Assembly: GCA_025765615.1 (NCBI GenBank)
Contig: JAIVFJ010000016.1
Coordinates: 434,001-498,000, forward strand
Length of the DNA: 64,000 nt
Reading direction: 5' to 3'
DNA from: Zopfochytrium polystomum
Taxonomy: Eukaryota; Chytridiomycota; Chytridiomycetes; Chytridiales; Chytridiaceae
Shown here in pieces: positions 62,858 to 64,000 of the stretch; within the stretch, counting starts at the first letter, position 1; each line of letters opens with the position of its first letter. The position numbers and the translations under genes are program-made. The notes under the pieces are model-generated. The model had not been told where the DNA came from and searched no databases. It saw only the letters and a program-made list of their open reading frames with translations.

Positions 62858-63604
62858 GATGGTGACAGTTGAATGGACTTTTATTGAAGATCTGAAACCA
62901 ACCAGCCACAGCAAATGGGATGCCATCTCTGCAACGATTTTGCCCCCTCAGTAACGCACTGCTGTCCTCCTGTCCGGATGCAGACACGTCGCCAGATTGC
63001 GCTCGAACGAGCAGGTGTGGCAGCGGGGCGCCAACGGGTTCTGGCGACAGCGGCAACTTGCGCGTGGCTGTGGATGTTTTGCGTTCCAGCCGAGGGGCCT
63101 GTGAAAGCGGGGCAGGGGGATTTGTGAGGGAGCCAGATCCTCGCCTGCTCTGCTATTTTGGGGGAGGGAGTCAAGGGATAGCATCAGGCAGAATCACGCC
63201 AGCCGGCATGCCCATTTCAGATCTTCTGGGTAACCGCAGTACTGCACACCACATCAGAGCTTGCCGATAGTGGACGGATCAACAAAGGTAAGCAGGATGA
63301 GGGCCAGCGTGTTTGCTAGAGACAATGCCGCAGTAGAAGGCAGTTTCGATCATCTCCGAAGTGCAGTCACTTGAGTAGTGTCAAACATCCATGAGATGGT
63401 GGCGTCAACGCGATTGGAACCATGGGACCAATGATGCGGCAGCCAATGCGGCATCCGATGCAGGTAGCAGAGCTTGAGACAGGCCAGGCGGAGATGGCTC
63501 TCGCCAGCGGAGGGGAAAGGCGATTGCGTCGCACGATGCCGAGTTACATGGACTGATCTGTTTGAAAGGTTATCAATGGAAGGGCAACTGTCCAGGGATT
63601 AGAA

Positions 63605-63654
<50 letters not shown>

Positions 63655-64000
63655 GGATGTGTGTGTGTGAATGTGAGTGTGCAGAGCCATCATCCAACAA
63701 GGCGGGGATCCTGCTCGCACCATCCCCCAGTTGCGAAGCCTGTTCAGTCATGCGGGACTTGCCTTCACACAGGTTGCGAGAACGGAGCATTCGAGGAATC
63801 TTTTCTCGCACATTGTCTGAACCAGCCACCAGACCAAATCCTCCACCAATCTTCGCCTGGGTTGGGGGTGTAAGGGAAAAAAAAAAAAAAAAAAAAAAAG
63901 GAGGCGCTGTGATGCCTGTGGATTACTCAGAAAGTAACAAGTCAAATCCAAATGCTTTTGGTTTCTGCACTCAGTAACGTGGGTTAGATACAGTATGATC
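62858..64000. other. Sequence upstream of the Plavaka-like gene
   Basis: No gene supported. A GA microsatellite at 63603-63655, a short TG run, and an A run at 63879-63899. The transposon's terminal inverted repeat was not identified. Confidence 0.45.

Noticed and set aside
1..64000. Ribosomal RNA genes or a virus genome
   Set aside because: No conserved rRNA segment and no viral gene set seen.

Overview
The window looks like a fungal nuclear contig, probably from an early-diverging (chytrid-like) lineage. The evidence is short GT-AG introns of about 55-130 nt, TTAGGG telomeric repeats, FucP-type MFS transporters, an EXPERA/TMEM97-type protein, an endonuclease-less Penelope-like element and a Plavaka-like transposase. 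The lineage call is inference, since no rRNA or barcode gene is present.

Left part (1-21.3 kb): a gene-bearing subtelomeric segment. It holds the 3' part of a modular, many-exon gene for an Ala/Gly/Lys-rich protein (42-2534), a six-exon gene for a putatively secreted APH-like kinase with a long histone-H1-like basic tail (3591-5554), and a broken tandem copy of that tail (5963-6757). Two inverted paralogous L-fucose-permease-like transporters follow (7158-8513 minus, 14297-15658 plus) with a TMEM97-like gene between them. Further right are a small membrane protein with a decayed 3' duplicate, and two TATA-driven genes for small secreted Cys-rich proteins (18088-18348, 19014-19268).

Middle part (21.3-36.5 kb): an inverted copy of the first 2.95 kb, with the complete 5' end of the modular gene (minus strand, ATG at 25371) but a one-base frameshift in its last exon. 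Then comes a block of decayed or frameshifted gene pieces (multi-pass membrane protein, SH3 protein with a membrane segment, PB1-like protein with a C-terminal anchor). These are mixed with microsatellites and a GCGTCCCACAGAG-type satellite.

Telomeric element array (36.48-60.33 kb): about a dozen insertions separated by about two TTAGGG units. They are APE-type LINEs of two subfamilies, a short GC-rich element (called Y here), composite tRNA-derived SINE-like units that share the LINE 3' tail, and one Penelope-like element. TTAGGG lies on the plus strand up to 45.3 kb and CCCTAA on the plus strand from 47.9 kb. I read this as two chromosome ends joined head to head near 47.74 kb, in life or in the assembly.

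Right part (60.33-64 kb): a Plavaka-like transposase gene cut by telomeric repeat on one side and interrupted by a 353-bp solo LTR. The LTR has a perfect 5-bp target duplication and carries a heat-shock-element array and a TATA box.
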